A stretch of 64,000 bases of DNA from Apostichopus japonicus (lineage: Eukaryota; Echinodermata; Holothuroidea; Aspidochirotida; Stichopodidae), in NCBI RefSeq assembly GCF_037975245.1, contig NC_092574.1, forward strand, positions 23,935,713 through 23,999,712, written 5' to 3'. How positions within the stretch are numbered: position 1 is the stretch's first letter; each line of letters begins with the position of its first letter. The notes beneath the pieces are model-generated. The model worked only from the letters and a program-made list of their open reading frames with translations. It did no database searches and was not told the origin of the DNA. Of this stretch, positions 22,350 through 35,800 are shown piece by piece. The translations under genes were made by a program, and so were the position numbers.

Positions 22350-22679
22350 ACTTAAACTAAAGGGTGTGAAGACTTGCCCAAAATGAAACGTCAAATACCG
22401 GTAATCTGATCTAGTTTCGAATGAGGTGTAACAGAAGTGTTACACACCACCATGGATCCCAGAAAATACACACACAGCCTACTACCGTCGGTAATTAGAC
22501 ACTAGTTTACAGTCAGTACATACAGCTACCTTCAATACCCACAGCACAGTGTATAAACGATACAGCGATGGACATCTCAGGTCCTGCTAAAGATAACAAG
22601 GTATCACGTTTCATTACTGTCTGCATTTTGTAGCGACACAAACAAAATGTCACTTGCAAGCAACAGAAAGTTAACTTTT
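22350..22679 (-). repeat. Dispersed repeat downstream of unrecognised coding relic
   Basis: Read on the minus strand, this follows the stop codon at 22680-22682 and matches the plus-strand sequence at 49519-49850. Shared landmarks are AAAAAGTTAACTTTC, TTGTCGCTACAAAATGCAGACAGTAATGAAACGTGATACC, a GAGATGTCCATCGCTG block, TCTAATTACCGAC, CATGGATCC/GATCGATGG and CTCATTCGAAACTAG. The order is the same in both. This is therefore a duplicated segment that includes both coding tail and 3-prime flank. Confidence 0.75.
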
Positions 22680-22865
22680 TCAGATGGCTGCACGTGGTTT
22701 GGGACGAGTCTTCAATGCCTTTAAGCTGTTTTGATCAACGATGTCTATCAAGGAAATATCCAAATCACTCAACTGTATGCAACTGTATGCAACGTAGCAT
22801 TGAGCAGAAATTGACCACAAAATGTCTGCCGTGTCAAGTTCTTTCATATCCCTAAATTGACACAT
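22680..22865 (-). pseudogene. Unrecognised coding relic, copy 1
   Basis: The 61-codon frame shares MC(Q/H)FR(D/G)MKELDTADILWSISAQ and QLSDLD(I/F)SLIDIVDQ with the plus-strand frame at 23773-24000. The two copies are inverted and about 0.9 kb apart. Relative to copy 2 it lacks a stretch of about 21 residues in the middle (after YVAY) but has an extra C-terminus, NSLKALKTRPKPRAAI. That terminus recurs in altered form at 49474-49518. Conservation at the protein level suggests an exon or transposon-encoded fragment. I do not recognise the family. Confidence 0.5.
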
Positions 22866-22908
22866 TCCTCAATAAGCTAACTGTACTACTACTAGTAGCA
22901 TGGTGACT

Positions 22909-23379
22909 TCGAAGTTCGGACACTTAAGACTTAAAACACCCCAAAACTAAATCTTCTGGTATAAATCATTTGAAAATATACTTCATATGGTGGGAGAATT
23001 TTGTTATAGTACGATACACGGCCAAACTTTCTTTCCTGCAAACTGTTTTCACGTTGTTTTCCAAGAAGATTCTTCGTGATTGTGGAACTGGTATTTCTTT
23101 GCTAGAGTATTGCGAAGTTCGGACACGCAACCCACAGTGTGGCGCTGGTGATAAAATTGGTGGCGCAGTTGCTCTTTCAGTAATTATAACAGACTTCATA
23201 GATCTTCGTTATTTTATTGACAAATATGTAAGTAATTTCTTGCACACGGGTCATTTTGGAGAGAAAATAACTGTAGCTTCGTACTTTTTGGTGAAATTTG
23301 ACTCTTCCTGTAGATTTTCATGGTGAAATCGTGTATTACTTAGGGTGTCCGAACTTTCGCAGTATGCCGAACTTCGCAA
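22909..23379. mobile_element. Probable MITE between the inverted relics
   Basis: The left edge CGAAGTTCGGACACTTAAGAC and the right edge GTGTCCGAAC..GCCGAACTTCGCAAT are imperfect inverted copies. A third TTGCGAAGTTCGGACAC lies inside at about 23107-23123. It is 471 bp long with no convincing coding content. No target duplication was identified. Confidence 0.45.
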
Positions 23380-23772
23380 TACTGACTATATAGTAAATAC
23401 ATAATTGACGCACCCTCGTAATTGAAGCACCTTCAAATATAACTAGCAACGATCTAGCAGGCCACCTAAACTTTTTACAGTCAAGCAGAATTACATATTT
23501 CCTGAGTTTGAATACATGTCAGCTATTTGCTGACCAAATTGTGTTTTTTTTTAAAGCTTTTAACACCCTCCCCCAAGTTTTGCACGTTTTTTGGGCATTT
23601 GGAAATCTTACCCCCTAAAATTAACCAACATTACTGTACCTCAATATGATACCACTATTCTCTGGGACCCTGACCTGTCTGAGTTTAGAGGCTCAGAGTC
23701 AGAGCATTGCAAACAGCATCCAAAGTCAATGGATGTATACTAAGGCCTACACTGCAGTAAGTTTATCGACGA

Positions 23773-24000
23773 ATGTGTCATTTTAGGGGCATGAAAGAAC
23801 TTGACACGGCAGACATTTTGTGGTCAATTTCTGCTCAATTCTATGTTGCATATGCACAGAACAATAACTATTTGGAGATCATTACATTTCTAAGGAACCA
23901 CGCATATGACAAACACATACAGTTGAGTGATTTGGATTTTTCCTTGATAGACATCGTTGATCAAATCCTTAAGTGCATAATTATGAGCCCACCATGCTAG
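23773..24000 (+). pseudogene. Unrecognised coding relic, copy 2
   Basis: This 75-codon frame starts MCHFRGMKELDTADILWSIS. It contains the middle block AQNNNYLEIITFLRNHAYDK that copy 1 lacks, and then shares QLSDLDFSLIDIVDQ. After the shared part it runs into ATTATGAGCCCACCATGCTAG, whose complement occurs at about 22340. The inverted arrangement therefore extends beyond the coding part. No splice sites clearly frame it. It lies 350 bp upstream of the anoctamin start, in the same orientation, but does not match any anoctamin domain. Confidence 0.45.
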
Positions 24001-24296
24001 TAGTAGTATTAGTAACATGAGCCGACAATAATTTAGAAAATGCTTTAACTGACTATCCTAACAAAATGACTGAAGGCTAGATGAAACTGTCATTCCTTAA
24101 CAATTCTGTAGCTCTAGAAACACTACTGTGTTAGGAAGGGATTTCAGATTTTCATGAAAATATGATTACACGTCACTAATTACTTATCATATTTAACATG
24201 ACCCTGTTTTATAAGAGACTGTTCTATGAAACTCAAAATAATAATGAACTTTTATCTTCCAAGTTTATTTTGCTAGTTAATCCTTTTTCTTTTCAG

Positions 24297-24345
24297 ACTT
24301 TGCATCCAGCTGTCTTATAACATATTCTCCCTATCAGACACAACT
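24297..24345 (+). other. Anoctamin 5-prime UTR part of exon
   Basis: A strong acceptor (CCTTTTTCTTTTCAG, AG at 24295-24296) precedes 49 bp of untranslated sequence and then the ATG at 24346. This implies at least one upstream non-coding exon, which I could not locate. Confidence 0.5.
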
Positions 24346-27300
24346 ATGGGTAAAACAGAAAATGGCTACCCCAGGAGCTTGCCCAAATTAGAAACTAATG
24401 GGCACATTAACCACCATGAAAATACATCCTACCTTGAAAAGTCAGCTACTAATGGACGTAAGAAGAAAAGGAAGAAGGGACAAAAGAAGCAGAAGTCAAG
24501 TGAACTGAAAAGCTCGTCTGCTCAAACAGAAGTTCAGAAAAGGGTGGATTATGTTCTAGTTTATCATGCTAAAGATGAGACAGAAATAGTAGGTGCTGAA
24601 GAACTAGAAGAGTACAGGGTCATTAAGAAACTCAGGGAACGGTTCCATCATGCTCTTGTTCACGTGGAGAAAATCAGCTTACAAGAAATCCAAATTGGAG
24701 AGAAAGTCTATGTGAAGCTACACTGTCCATTTGCAAGGCTCTGTGAAGAAGCAGAGGATATCAACTTGGAAATGCCGTTAAGAGGGGTAAGCAGATTTAA
24801 TTGTGCAGAGACATGATGCTGAATGAATGAAGTTTTAATATGAGAGGGAATTAAAGCATCCGTAATATGCTTCTCATTGAAAGTATCTTCACTAACAATG
24901 TTCAAATTTTCTGGTTGGTGTGCCAAAGTTTTGAAGCTGTGCACTAAAATAGGACTTTTGAATGAAGTTCTACAGAAAGTGGATGGGGAAGGAGGAGAGG
25001 GAAAGGGGCTGGGGAACGGCAAGAGGGGGCTATGTTTGGGAGGAACAAACAGCAGCAGCCTAAAATTGGGACTTGAATCTCTAAGAAACAACAAATTCCA
25101 GCCTTCTTTATATGAGCCCATTTTTTCTTTGCAGGCTGCTATAATTCCAAAGAAGCCAGGTTTTTTCTCAAGACTCTTGAAGACAGATGATGAAAGTAAG
25201 AGATGTTTTTTTTATGGTGACCTTTCAACTTGTTAAAAGCAGGTGGTCATTTTTCATTTAACTAAAATTGATAGAAATGGTTTTCATGTGACACACCATG
25301 TGGCACATGTCAGGAAGACAATAATTTTCTTCAGTGCTAGTTGAAAATATCCTGTTCCTTAGTCTAAAATCTAGTTGCTTAAATGACTTTGTGAAAGACT
25401 TAATTTATTCATGATTTACAGAGTTGGAATGTTTTCTTAGCTGTCAATCTGGATTCAAGATTTTAAAACAATGAAATCCTCTTGTAACAATAGTGTTCAA
25501 TTCTGTGTGTAAAGGATTTGTACTTTAATCAAGAAAAGAAAAGATGTTCTCAGCTCAAGTGCCAACATTGTGTCCATCCCACTTCTGTTGCCAGAAAATA
25601 TTCCACAAACTCCACAATTTTATATCCTTATGATATAAGATGCTATCAGTCCGTGGTTTGATTGTAGCATATATAGAGCAAATTCTTTGAACTTTGAACT
25701 GTTAACTTCAGCGCAATGTCATGTCGTTTTAATTATGTTGTACAAGATTTACAGTACCTCATCTAGCTGCAAAATGCACATGTTGAGCACTTAATGTACA
25801 TAACAACTCATGAATGGGTAACTAAAATATACTGGTAGTACAGGGCCATCTGCTGTCACAGTATTGTAGGCCCCTTAGAAGTGTTGCCCTTTTGAAAAGT
25901 AACAGACTTTGTTGTGGACCATATCGAGCATCTCATTTGTCACTCTTAACCATCAAATTACCCCTTTTGTTTTTATTATTCCCAAGTTGAAGGATGTCAC
26001 ATTTGTAACACAACAAGTTGCTTAGTGTGCAGTATGCTTTCACAATTATATTTGCTCTGCTCATTAGTTATCATTGTTCTTTACATTCCATGATTTTTTA
26101 TTTTCTCTGCCCTTTTGTAGTTGATTTTGTAAGTGCTCCATTTGTGATAAACAAAAGAAATGTTTTTGAGGGTATCGATGATCCAGACACATTCTTCAGG
26201 CCATCTCAGAGATCGTTGCTCGTAAGTATTTGTATATATTGCAGTAAAACATTTTCTATGGCCTTCATGTTGTAATTTTATAAGGTAAAGCTTAAAACTG
26301 GAATTAATCAACAATAGATAGCAATAGATAGCATAGATTCTAAGACTTTTCAGAACTGTTGACAATGGTATTGAATTTTTGTTTTAAACAGTGCAAGTTT
26401 CCTTGGAGGTCTTCCATCACCTTAAACCAAAAATCACACCAGACAAAAGAGGAAAATACATTGTTCTTTATCACATATTTCCCCCAACCCTCTTATTGAC
26501 CCGGAGCCCCCTGGAGCTTTAGTTCCCCCGACCCCTCCCCTCTGGTCAGGCCTGCAAATCATCCGATTATTCCTATATAAATAACGTCGCTTAAGAAACA
26601 GCCTGCTTGTCATGCAGCATTTTCTCTTGTCTGGATTTGTATAAACCTTATGGAGATGTCTTATTTCTAACCTTTTCAGACTCACAATATCATCATTAAT
26701 ATGGACATTAGAGATGACGCAGATCAGAAAGAGAAAGACTATGTGAAACGAAGAGGTGAGCCCAATCCTTTACAGAATTCTCCTTGAAAGGAGTAGATAA
26801 TTATGTTTGAACTCATCAAGATTTAACAAACAATTTCACCAGCTCTTCTGTAGGTTTATATACAATACTTTTTGACATTTTCAATATCACCATAGTATGT
26901 TATTAGAAAGAATGTTGAGTGGATAGGAAAGCTGAACGTTTGTCTCACAAATACCTTATAGATGTATTGAATGTAAAATGTAGACACTTTCATCCTTGGA
27001 ATTGTGATTCAGGAATTCATGTATTACCCCGATTTTTCAAGATTTTTAACAACAAACTCAGAAAAATCGACTGAAGCAAGCAGGCTAAAATTATTCCCAT
27101 TTCTGTATGTCAGGCATTTATGATCCTTTTGCTTGGTTATTAGATTAAAGATGCCTGTTTGCGTGTGCTTCATTCAGCAACTTGTTATACAATTAAAAAT
27201 GAACGTTTTGGCTGTCCCAGATGCTAAAAAGTCAGAACAGAATACTTTTGCCTGATTACACTTTGAGAAATGGAAATGGGTGCTAAATGAAAGGATAATT

Positions 27301-30300
27301 AGTGGTCAAAAGATCCTGTCCTGAGTTTGCAAACTTTTACCCTCGACAGGGGCAGATCTAGGATTTTATTAAGTAATTTTGTGGCCCTGGGGTTGTTGAA
27401 AGGGACTCTTATATTGGGGGTTCTGGGTGGGTACACCCCCTTCCCTTAACTGGATCCACAATCTGCTTATTGTTATTTTATCTTGGAAATGCTTCAAAAC
27501 GTTTTCAGTGAGAACTCAGTGAATTCTCTTGGAGATCATATTCCATTGCATTCATGTTTTCATCAGTTTTGTAAGAAGAAAAAAGAAGTTATTATTGATT
27601 CCCCAAAGCAGCTATGTAATGTGTACTTTTTGCTGCTTTTTTTTCTTCTGTCTTTTACTAACATCAGTATCTCCAAGTGTCCATGGTAAAGTAACTATTA
27701 AGTTTGTTTCAGTCTATAAATGCAAGAATGAATTGATGTTGCAGTTAGTGTTCCTTTCTGCCATGCTCTGCTGCTATGCAAATTTTTCTGGAATTTTTCT
27801 GGTTGTCATTCGGAAATCCATGTCCTACACGTGGGTTGTCCGAACAGCAAATTGGTTGCCTAGAGAAATGTTGCAAAAATAACAATGACCAATATGTACA
27901 CTGTAGGAGAAATGTGAAGGTTCGGTAAATGGAACACCAATATGTACTAATATATCTCTAGGAGAGATAGGTAGGTTTTTGTGAATAGAATACCAATATT
28001 TACACTGTAGGAGAGATGCATAGGTTGGGTGAATAGAACACCAATATGTTCACTGTATGAGAGATGTGTAGGTTTAGTGAATAGAACACCAATATGTACA
28101 CTGTAGGAGAAATGTGCAGGTTTGGTGAATAGAACACCAATATGTACACTGTAGGAGAGATGTGTAGGTTTGGTGAATAGAACACCAATATGAACACTGT
28201 AGGAGAGATGTGTAGATTTGGTGAATAGAACACCAATATTTACACTGTATGAGAGATGTAGGTTTAGTGTATAGAACACCAATATATACACTGTATGAGA
28301 GATATAGGTTTAGTGAATAGAACACCAATATGTACACTGTATGAGAGATGTAGGTTTAGTGAATAGAATAACCAATATGTACACTGTAGGAGAAATGTGC
28401 AGGTTCGGTGAATGGACACCAATATGTACACTGTAGGAGAGATACGTAGGTTTGAATAGAACACCAATATGAACACTTTAGGACCATTGTGCAGGTTCAG
28501 TGAATAGAACACCAATATGTACACTGTTGGAATGATGTGTAGGTTCGGTGAATAGAACACCAATATATACACTGTAGGAGAGATGTGTAGGTTCAGTGTA
28601 TCGAACACCAATATGTAAACTGTAGGAGAGATGCGTAGGTTTGAATAGAACACCAATATGAACACTTTAGGACCGTTGTGCAGGTTCAGTGAATTGAACA
28701 CCAATATGTACACTGTTGGAATGATGTGTAGGTTCGGTGAATAGAACACCAATATATACACTGTAGGAGTGATGTGTAGGTTCAGTGTATCGAACACCAA
28801 TATGTAAACTGTAGGAGAGATGCGTAGGTTTGAATAGAACACCAATATGAACACTTTAGGACCGTTGTGCATGTTCAGTGAATAGAACACCAATATGTAC
28901 ACTGTTGGAATGATGTGTAGGTTCGGTGAATAGAACACCAATATATACACTGTAGGAGAGATGTGTAGGTTCGGTGAATAGAACACCAATATATACACTG
29001 TAGGAGAGATGTGTAGGTTCAGTGTATCGAACACCAATATGTAAACTGTAGGAGAGATGCGTAGGTTCGGTGAATAGAACACAACATGTACACTGTAGGA
29101 GAGATGCGTAGGTTTAATGAATAGAACACCAATATGTACACTGTAGGAGAGATGTGCAGGTTTGGTGAATAGAACACCAATATATACACTGTATGAGAGA
29201 TGTGCAGGTTATGTGAATAGCACACCAATGTTGGGGGTTATACAAATTAATCATTTTTACCAGTTTGGAGGTATTTAGTTACAATCAATCCATATTTGAT
29301 GTAAACAACTAGTTGTCTGCCAGATAACCTCTATGAATAGCTGATTTTGGCTGTCCGAACAGAAATTTGGTCACCCCGAACAACAGAACTACTGTACCAT
29401 TAAAAATTTGCTGCTGCTCTGCTGTAATTATGTCTTAAATGTCAAAGACTCAAGTGTAACTGACTTTGGATATGAGAAATTTAAACTTCTTAGACCAGCT
29501 TTCAGGTGTTCTTTGTGTTTGATTAGTAGCAATGTAAGGAAGAATTTTTACCCATCAGCAGAACTGAACAAGGAGTAAATTTAATCACTTGTGAACTTGG
29601 TACATTAATGAAAACGTTTTGCAGATAGTGGAGGCTCATCTTTATACAGTTTGACTGGGAAACATAAAGGCATTTAATTCATGGCGTAACAATCCTCTAC
29701 CAGGGAGTTTTGTTGCATTACATTAATATCTCAGTTGAGCGAGACGTCTGGTTGATTAATTTGACAACAACTGAAGTAAGTGTGTGGTACAAAAGAGATT
29801 TAAAACACAAAAAATGACTTGAAAAATGCTTCATAACACTTAATTTGCTTGTTATTGAGATAAAGGTAGATAGATTAAAAACCTATATTTAACTTTTTAT
29901 TCCTCAGTGCTGGTCAACAGTACAAGTGAAACTGACTTGATTGTTTGCATTTTATTTAGCTCGTCTCCACGGAGGTGCGGTTACTGCCTGCTCTGTTTTA
30001 ATATGTTCAGTAGTTTCTCATGATGTTCAAATTTCAAACAAGTGTTACAGCGGGGTATGCTTGTTACTTAACATGTCTTGTATACCGGCAAGCGTTGTAT
30101 CTGGGCAAGGGGTGGGGACACCTAGGGTGAGGGGAATGTGCTAAGGGGATGTGCTAATTTTAAAAGTCGATTTGAGGATTTTTATGCTGAGGATAAGCAT
30201 CAGTTGCCATGGCCTGAAGTGCTACAGTTTTTCTTTGTAGAATGTCTTGCTGAAAGATTTTCTCCCATGATTAACACATGGATTTATGCACTGTGTCAAA

Positions 30301-32754
30301 AGTAGGAAGTTGAAGGGGCTGCAGCATTCTGCAGCCAAGCTGCTAAGGATGTTATCTAACTTGCTGTGCTATGCAGCTTCATACCATAGACAATGCTGTT
30401 TCACACTGGTGTGCTGAGATAATCTCTATGGGTCGATATTGATTCAGCCTTGTTGCAGTTGTCCCATTAATACTCACTCAAGTTGCATTATGGACAGTTT
30501 TGCAAATTTAGATTGTTTACAATTTTATATTATATTATTTTTATTTTTTTTAAATGTACTAAATTTAGCACCCTAAAATTGTATAATAACCCTGCATGTA
30601 GTTCTTATTGTTTTCCAACAAAAAACACCAATATTTACCAAACATGACAACAGCTTGAGGAAGATGGTCCTATTCTCCATTCAGGCCATGTTTATATTCC
30701 TGTGCAAGATCACAATTTTCACAAGCAACCTTGTGATCTTAGCCATGAGGAATGTGGGCAGTTCGTTAAGTAGTACAAACAGCATGACCCAAGCAACTGT
30801 TATCAAGTCTACACATATATATATCTGTCTGCAATATCCAGTTGGCCATGTTTTCAAGTTATAATAATCGAAATGCTCATGATTAAAAGCCTCTCTGTCA
30901 ATGTGTGCAGCCAAGCAGTGCTCTCATTCAAAAGGCATCCATAATATTGATTGATTGCTTAAAGGTTTCATTTGTGTGTTTGTTAGTTTAGGAACCACTC
31001 GGTTGATAGAGGGAAAGAAAACCGTCATCCATGAAGTAGATATACATTATATCAATACAATGACTTGTCTAAAGTTGTCACTTAATTGCAAGAGAAAGTC
31101 AATGAATTTTGTACTAGGTGGTTTGATTTTAAGCCACGGTATATTATACATACAGATTTACGTTACAGTGTCAAATACAATATCGTGTTAATGTGTGTGG
31201 TGCGTTCTCTGTTGTTATGGAGTATCATGGTTCTTATTGCTTGCAGTGGCCAACTGAATTTAGAGGGGAACATTTTTCTGCATTAATACAAAGGTTCTAT
31301 GATAGTTTGAATAGAAGTGCTAAATAAGGAAGATTTTGTACTAAGATCTAAAAGCAAAAATATATAGATGACTGATATTTTGATGATTCATAGCAACCTA
31401 TGTGATTTTGGTCATGCTCATGTGTATCCATAAATACAAACATGTTAATGATGGGATTATTTATGGAAATTAATTGTTCAAAAAACTTATTGTCAACTTC
31501 TTGCTTCAGCAGAATCATTTGAATCTGATATGTGGGAAGGTAAACCAGCTCTGTTGGATTTGAAAACAAGTTGAAAGTCTTGTTACAAGCATTTTTGATT
31601 GAATTCATTATAAATTGATTATTTAATTTTTGTTCGTTTAGAATTTGTTTTCTCTCATTGAATGATGGCTTTGATGATGCAATTTACCTTTATCACTAGT
31701 AACTCGTGGTGAGGGCAAAGATGACGATGAATACAATATTTCAGTAACACAGAAGTTATAATCAATGAGTCACCATTTGACACTTGAGATAAACAAGCAA
31801 CTTCATTCAACCTCCGTAAATGTTACATTAATCAGTATTATAAAACACCTGAGTTTGGCTGGAAATTTTTCCCAAACATATGAGACATTTAAAATAAGAT
31901 TACAAAATAACCAGATTCAGACATCCTTCTTTATATATATTTTTCCACTTGGGAATGTAATAGATTGAGTTATTAACAATTTTTGATTCAATCCTCAACA
32001 TTTCATCCACCAAAGGCTTTCCATAGCAGTACAAATGAAACACAATGTAATAGCACGTTTTTAAATTTCACAATTTTTGAATTAAATTACCTCACAACCT
32101 GAAAATGATACTTGTCTTTAGAAACAAACTAAAAAGTTACTTTGTTATTGGATTTTCTTAGAGACTAAAAGTAGAAAAATTATGATCGTTTTTAAAAAGA
32201 TTATTACAATTCATAAAGCTGCTTTAAAGTTCATAGATAATTCTTTCTTACCTTTGCTAGACTTGATAAAGTTTACAGAACATGATGCTACTACAGTATC
32301 TAGGGAATTTTTGTTGTAGCCATTGGATGTTACTAGAGACTAAAAGTATAAAAAATATTATCATTAATTATTATTCAAGCTGCTTATGTTTGCTTTCCCC
32401 TGTATTTCTTATCTTTCTTAAAATTATTCTCTATTCATACTTAAAGTAGCTGGTTGCATTCTGTGTCTTAATTTCTCTTGCCTTTGGATCAAACAGCAGA
32501 AACCATTTTGGTTACTTTGAAGTAGAAGAGACAAAGCAAACCTGGAGAGATTCTGTTCCTTCAACAATTTAAAACCCTGATACCCACTACCCAGTTAACT
32601 ACAACAGTTTAGCTTGAGGAATTGGTACAAAAATAAAGAAATGAAGTGATTAAAGGCAACCAGCCACTTTAACTTTACATGCTGCTTTCTTGTTGCTGTT
32701 TTGAATAATTGTCTAATCATGCTGTTTTTCTTTCTTGTCTGAGTTGTGTGTATA

Positions 32755-32825
<71 letters not shown>

Positions 32826-35800
32826 ATTATTATTATTATTATTATTGTTATTATAATATTAAATTATCCTATTTCTTGTTCTTGAGCTCTTTCTATTGCA
32901 TAACTATGCATGTTAAACATGTACCATTTGTACCATATATTTGTTTCTTGTTTTGTTTACTGTGTCCAGATATGTTGACTTTCTCTTCAGCTGGTTGACA
33001 TTGTATGATGATATAGCAATTCAGATGTGTTGATAAAACCTAGTTAATTGTTTAATTGATAATATCTAATTGATTGATACTTCCAGTAAGCTACTGTAGT
33101 GACATCAAGCTTTACATCAGCATATCTCTTGAATGCAGTAATTGTGTATGTAATTAATTGCTGTTACAGAGACGGCCCGGTAGACTTGTGTGTGCCCGAA
33201 AGATGGTTCCGCAAAAGTTTTAATGGGAGGCAGGACTTTTAGAAAATTTACCTGTATAGTTTTCAGATTTCAACATTAATTCCATGGATATTCCAAGCAG
33301 GCTTTCATGCATTCTGAGCATTTGATTCTGTGGAATGGTGGTCTGGTGGGTTAGTGGCTCAGAGTATGTGCAAGGTCATTAGTCGTGGGCCTAATATGTT
33401 TGCGGACCAATGTTTTACAGTTTGTCAATACCGTTTCTTTGTCATGTGAAGTGACATCATCCGATTTAGTTCATTAATTAGTTATAAGTAGTTAACATAT
33501 CATGGCTTTAATCTAACAAGCAGTTATCATACCCCACAGGATCAAGTCAGATATCCAAACCTTAAGTCAACATCAGCCTAAGATTTCCAGTTCTTGCAAC
33601 CTGGTCATCGTATGTCATATATGTCCATATTAGTAAACTCATTCCAGTTTGATGTTCAAAGTAAAACCGAAATGTATTTTTCTACAAAGGTGGTCTTAGT
33701 GGTCAGGTAACTACTGGAGTCAGTGAAAGTCACACCTGATGTTAAAGAAGTGCTTAAATCATTTAACTAGATCTACTTGAAGGAGAGGACTGGAAATGGG
33801 TAGGGGGGGGAGAGATTTTTCATTGTTTTAAATTACAACATGCATATTTTGCAACTTCTTTCAATGCTACTTATCTACTTTGATCTGCCAGGCTTGCCAT
33901 ACATGCTCCTGAAGAAAGTATACAGTGATGCTTTCATACTTCATGAAGAATCTCAGTATGAGGACCTGTCCGATGATGAACTGGATGAGAAGCGATTAGA
34001 GAGTAAACGAAAGGATACATTTGACCCCAAGATTGACCCCAGAGAGGTAATGTCTTAGATAGCAGTTGTTACTTTTATGGTGTATCTTATAGTAGTTTGA
34101 AAGTTTCCATTGAAATTTGAGTTGCATCTGAGGAATTGATTCTAATTGTCTGTGAATTAGACTGATGATGACCATCAATGACCATTTAAATGACCATCTA
34201 AATGACCATCAATGACCATTTAAATGATGACCATCAATTGTTTAAGTGGTCAGTTCTCAGAAATGAAAAGTGGAATAGAACATACCAACCTGGACTGACA
34301 GCAGTGTTTATTAATGGTCTAGAACCTGGTCTAGAATTCTGCAACTAGGGTCACCCTTTAATGTGCTTTGGTCTGTTTAAATTGCAGGAGCTTCAACGTA
34401 CCTGGTGTAAATCTTGTAAGTACCAACCGTTATGGAAAATCAGGAACTACTTTGGAGAGCAGATCGCCTTCTACTTTGCCTGGGCCGGTTCAATGGCGAC
34501 TGTACTGTGGATTCCAATGATTCTTGGTTTAGGCATATGGGCATATGGACTGTACCTTAGGTAGGTAAAACATGCTGGATCAGATGCCCACATGCACTCT
34601 CTACTACCTGTCTTTGGTTTTAGAATGATTTAAAACTAGACAGCAGATTGCCTTTTACTTCTGCCAGGGCTGGGTTCAATGAGGGGAGGGGGATACCTTG
34701 CTTTGTAAACATGATATATCAAAAAGGGAAGGTTCGATGAATCTCAGACTTGCTTATTGACTTTCAATTTTATAGCAGATGTAATAATGTGTAGCACAGG
34801 TATGCGCTACTTTCACAACTCAGGTGTATAAACATGTAATCCTGGCCAGTACCCATTTCAGTTGAAAGTAGATGTATAAAAGTCTAACAGAGACATCTAC
34901 CACTTTCAAGCAAATTTAAAATATCAAACCATGCCTGTACCACTTTCATAGCAAACTTATAAATATTTAATCCAGACCTGTGCTAAATTCTTAGCAAATG
35001 TAAACCACCAAACCAGGGTTGGATCACTTTTGTAGTATACATTTATATACCCATCTTACCTAGAGCTGTGCCACTATCTATTACCTACATGTTTCTCTTT
35101 CTTCAGCATAAGTACCTATGTTGAGGAGAGAGCAGATCAGGATGCCTTGAGAGATCTAGAGGCAGAACTACAGTGGAACATCACACTCTACAACAATACA
35201 GAAGACAGGGAAGAACTAGCCAATGTAACAGCACAGCTGGAAGAATGGTCAATAGTGGACTTGTAAGTCTCTTTAAATCAAAATTGAATTTAATCCCCAA
35301 GAGGACTAAGAAGCCATTAATGGGCTTATCTGTATTCATTTCATGGTCGTGGTCAGACACCAAGTTACAACGTGCTATCTATTATCAACAGGGCTTCAGA
35401 TGATTTTTGAGCTGCACAATATTTTTGTCGCTGACTTCGTGCGTCTGCTCCGTCCTATTTGATGGAGCCTCTACTCTCCACATCACATCAGCTTACATTC
35501 CATTTCAGTTTTGAGAACTTTTATTACTTTTGAAGAAAGTATTTGCTGTTCTTCCAATTATACACAGCTATTCTTTCACAGCAATTTTTATAGCCACACA
35601 GCCATGTGAGCACAGAGTGATGTTTCCTTGTTGCTAGAGACGTTCATAGTCATCTATGTCCGATAAAAAGATTGATATTTCCTTATTTTGATTTGCATAC
35701 TAGATTGACTGAAGATTGGTTGATTATGTTCAAGAATTCCTTTGACAATGAAGCTACTCCATACTTTGCCCTTGTGATATGTTTGTGGGGTAAGTCCTTC

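Larger units (their letters stand above)
26756..33891 (+). other. Anoctamin intron 4 (7.1 kb)
   Basis: Exon 4 ends after RR with a phase-1 G, and exon 5 resumes GLPYMLLKKVYSDAF, so no exon is missing. The intron holds a small MITE (27351-27466), the expanded minisatellite element (27834-29378) and a TA/TTA microsatellite. The rest is AT-rich sequence in which I see nothing further. Confidence 0.8.

Noticed and set aside
24708-25121. 137-codon minus-strand frame across anoctamin exon 1/intron 1
   Set aside because: Low-complexity Pro/Ser run from a purine-rich intron stretch; it overlaps a confirmed exon on the other strand.
28264-29082. 272-codon minus-strand open frame (16-residue repeats)
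   Set aside because: It is entirely the 48-bp minisatellite read in frame. There is no start context, splice logic or nonrepetitive domain, and three overlapping frames are equally open.
27888-29230. Regular repeats that superficially resemble a CRISPR array
   Set aside because: Units are contiguous without unique spacers, the genome is clearly eukaryotic, and no cas genes are present.
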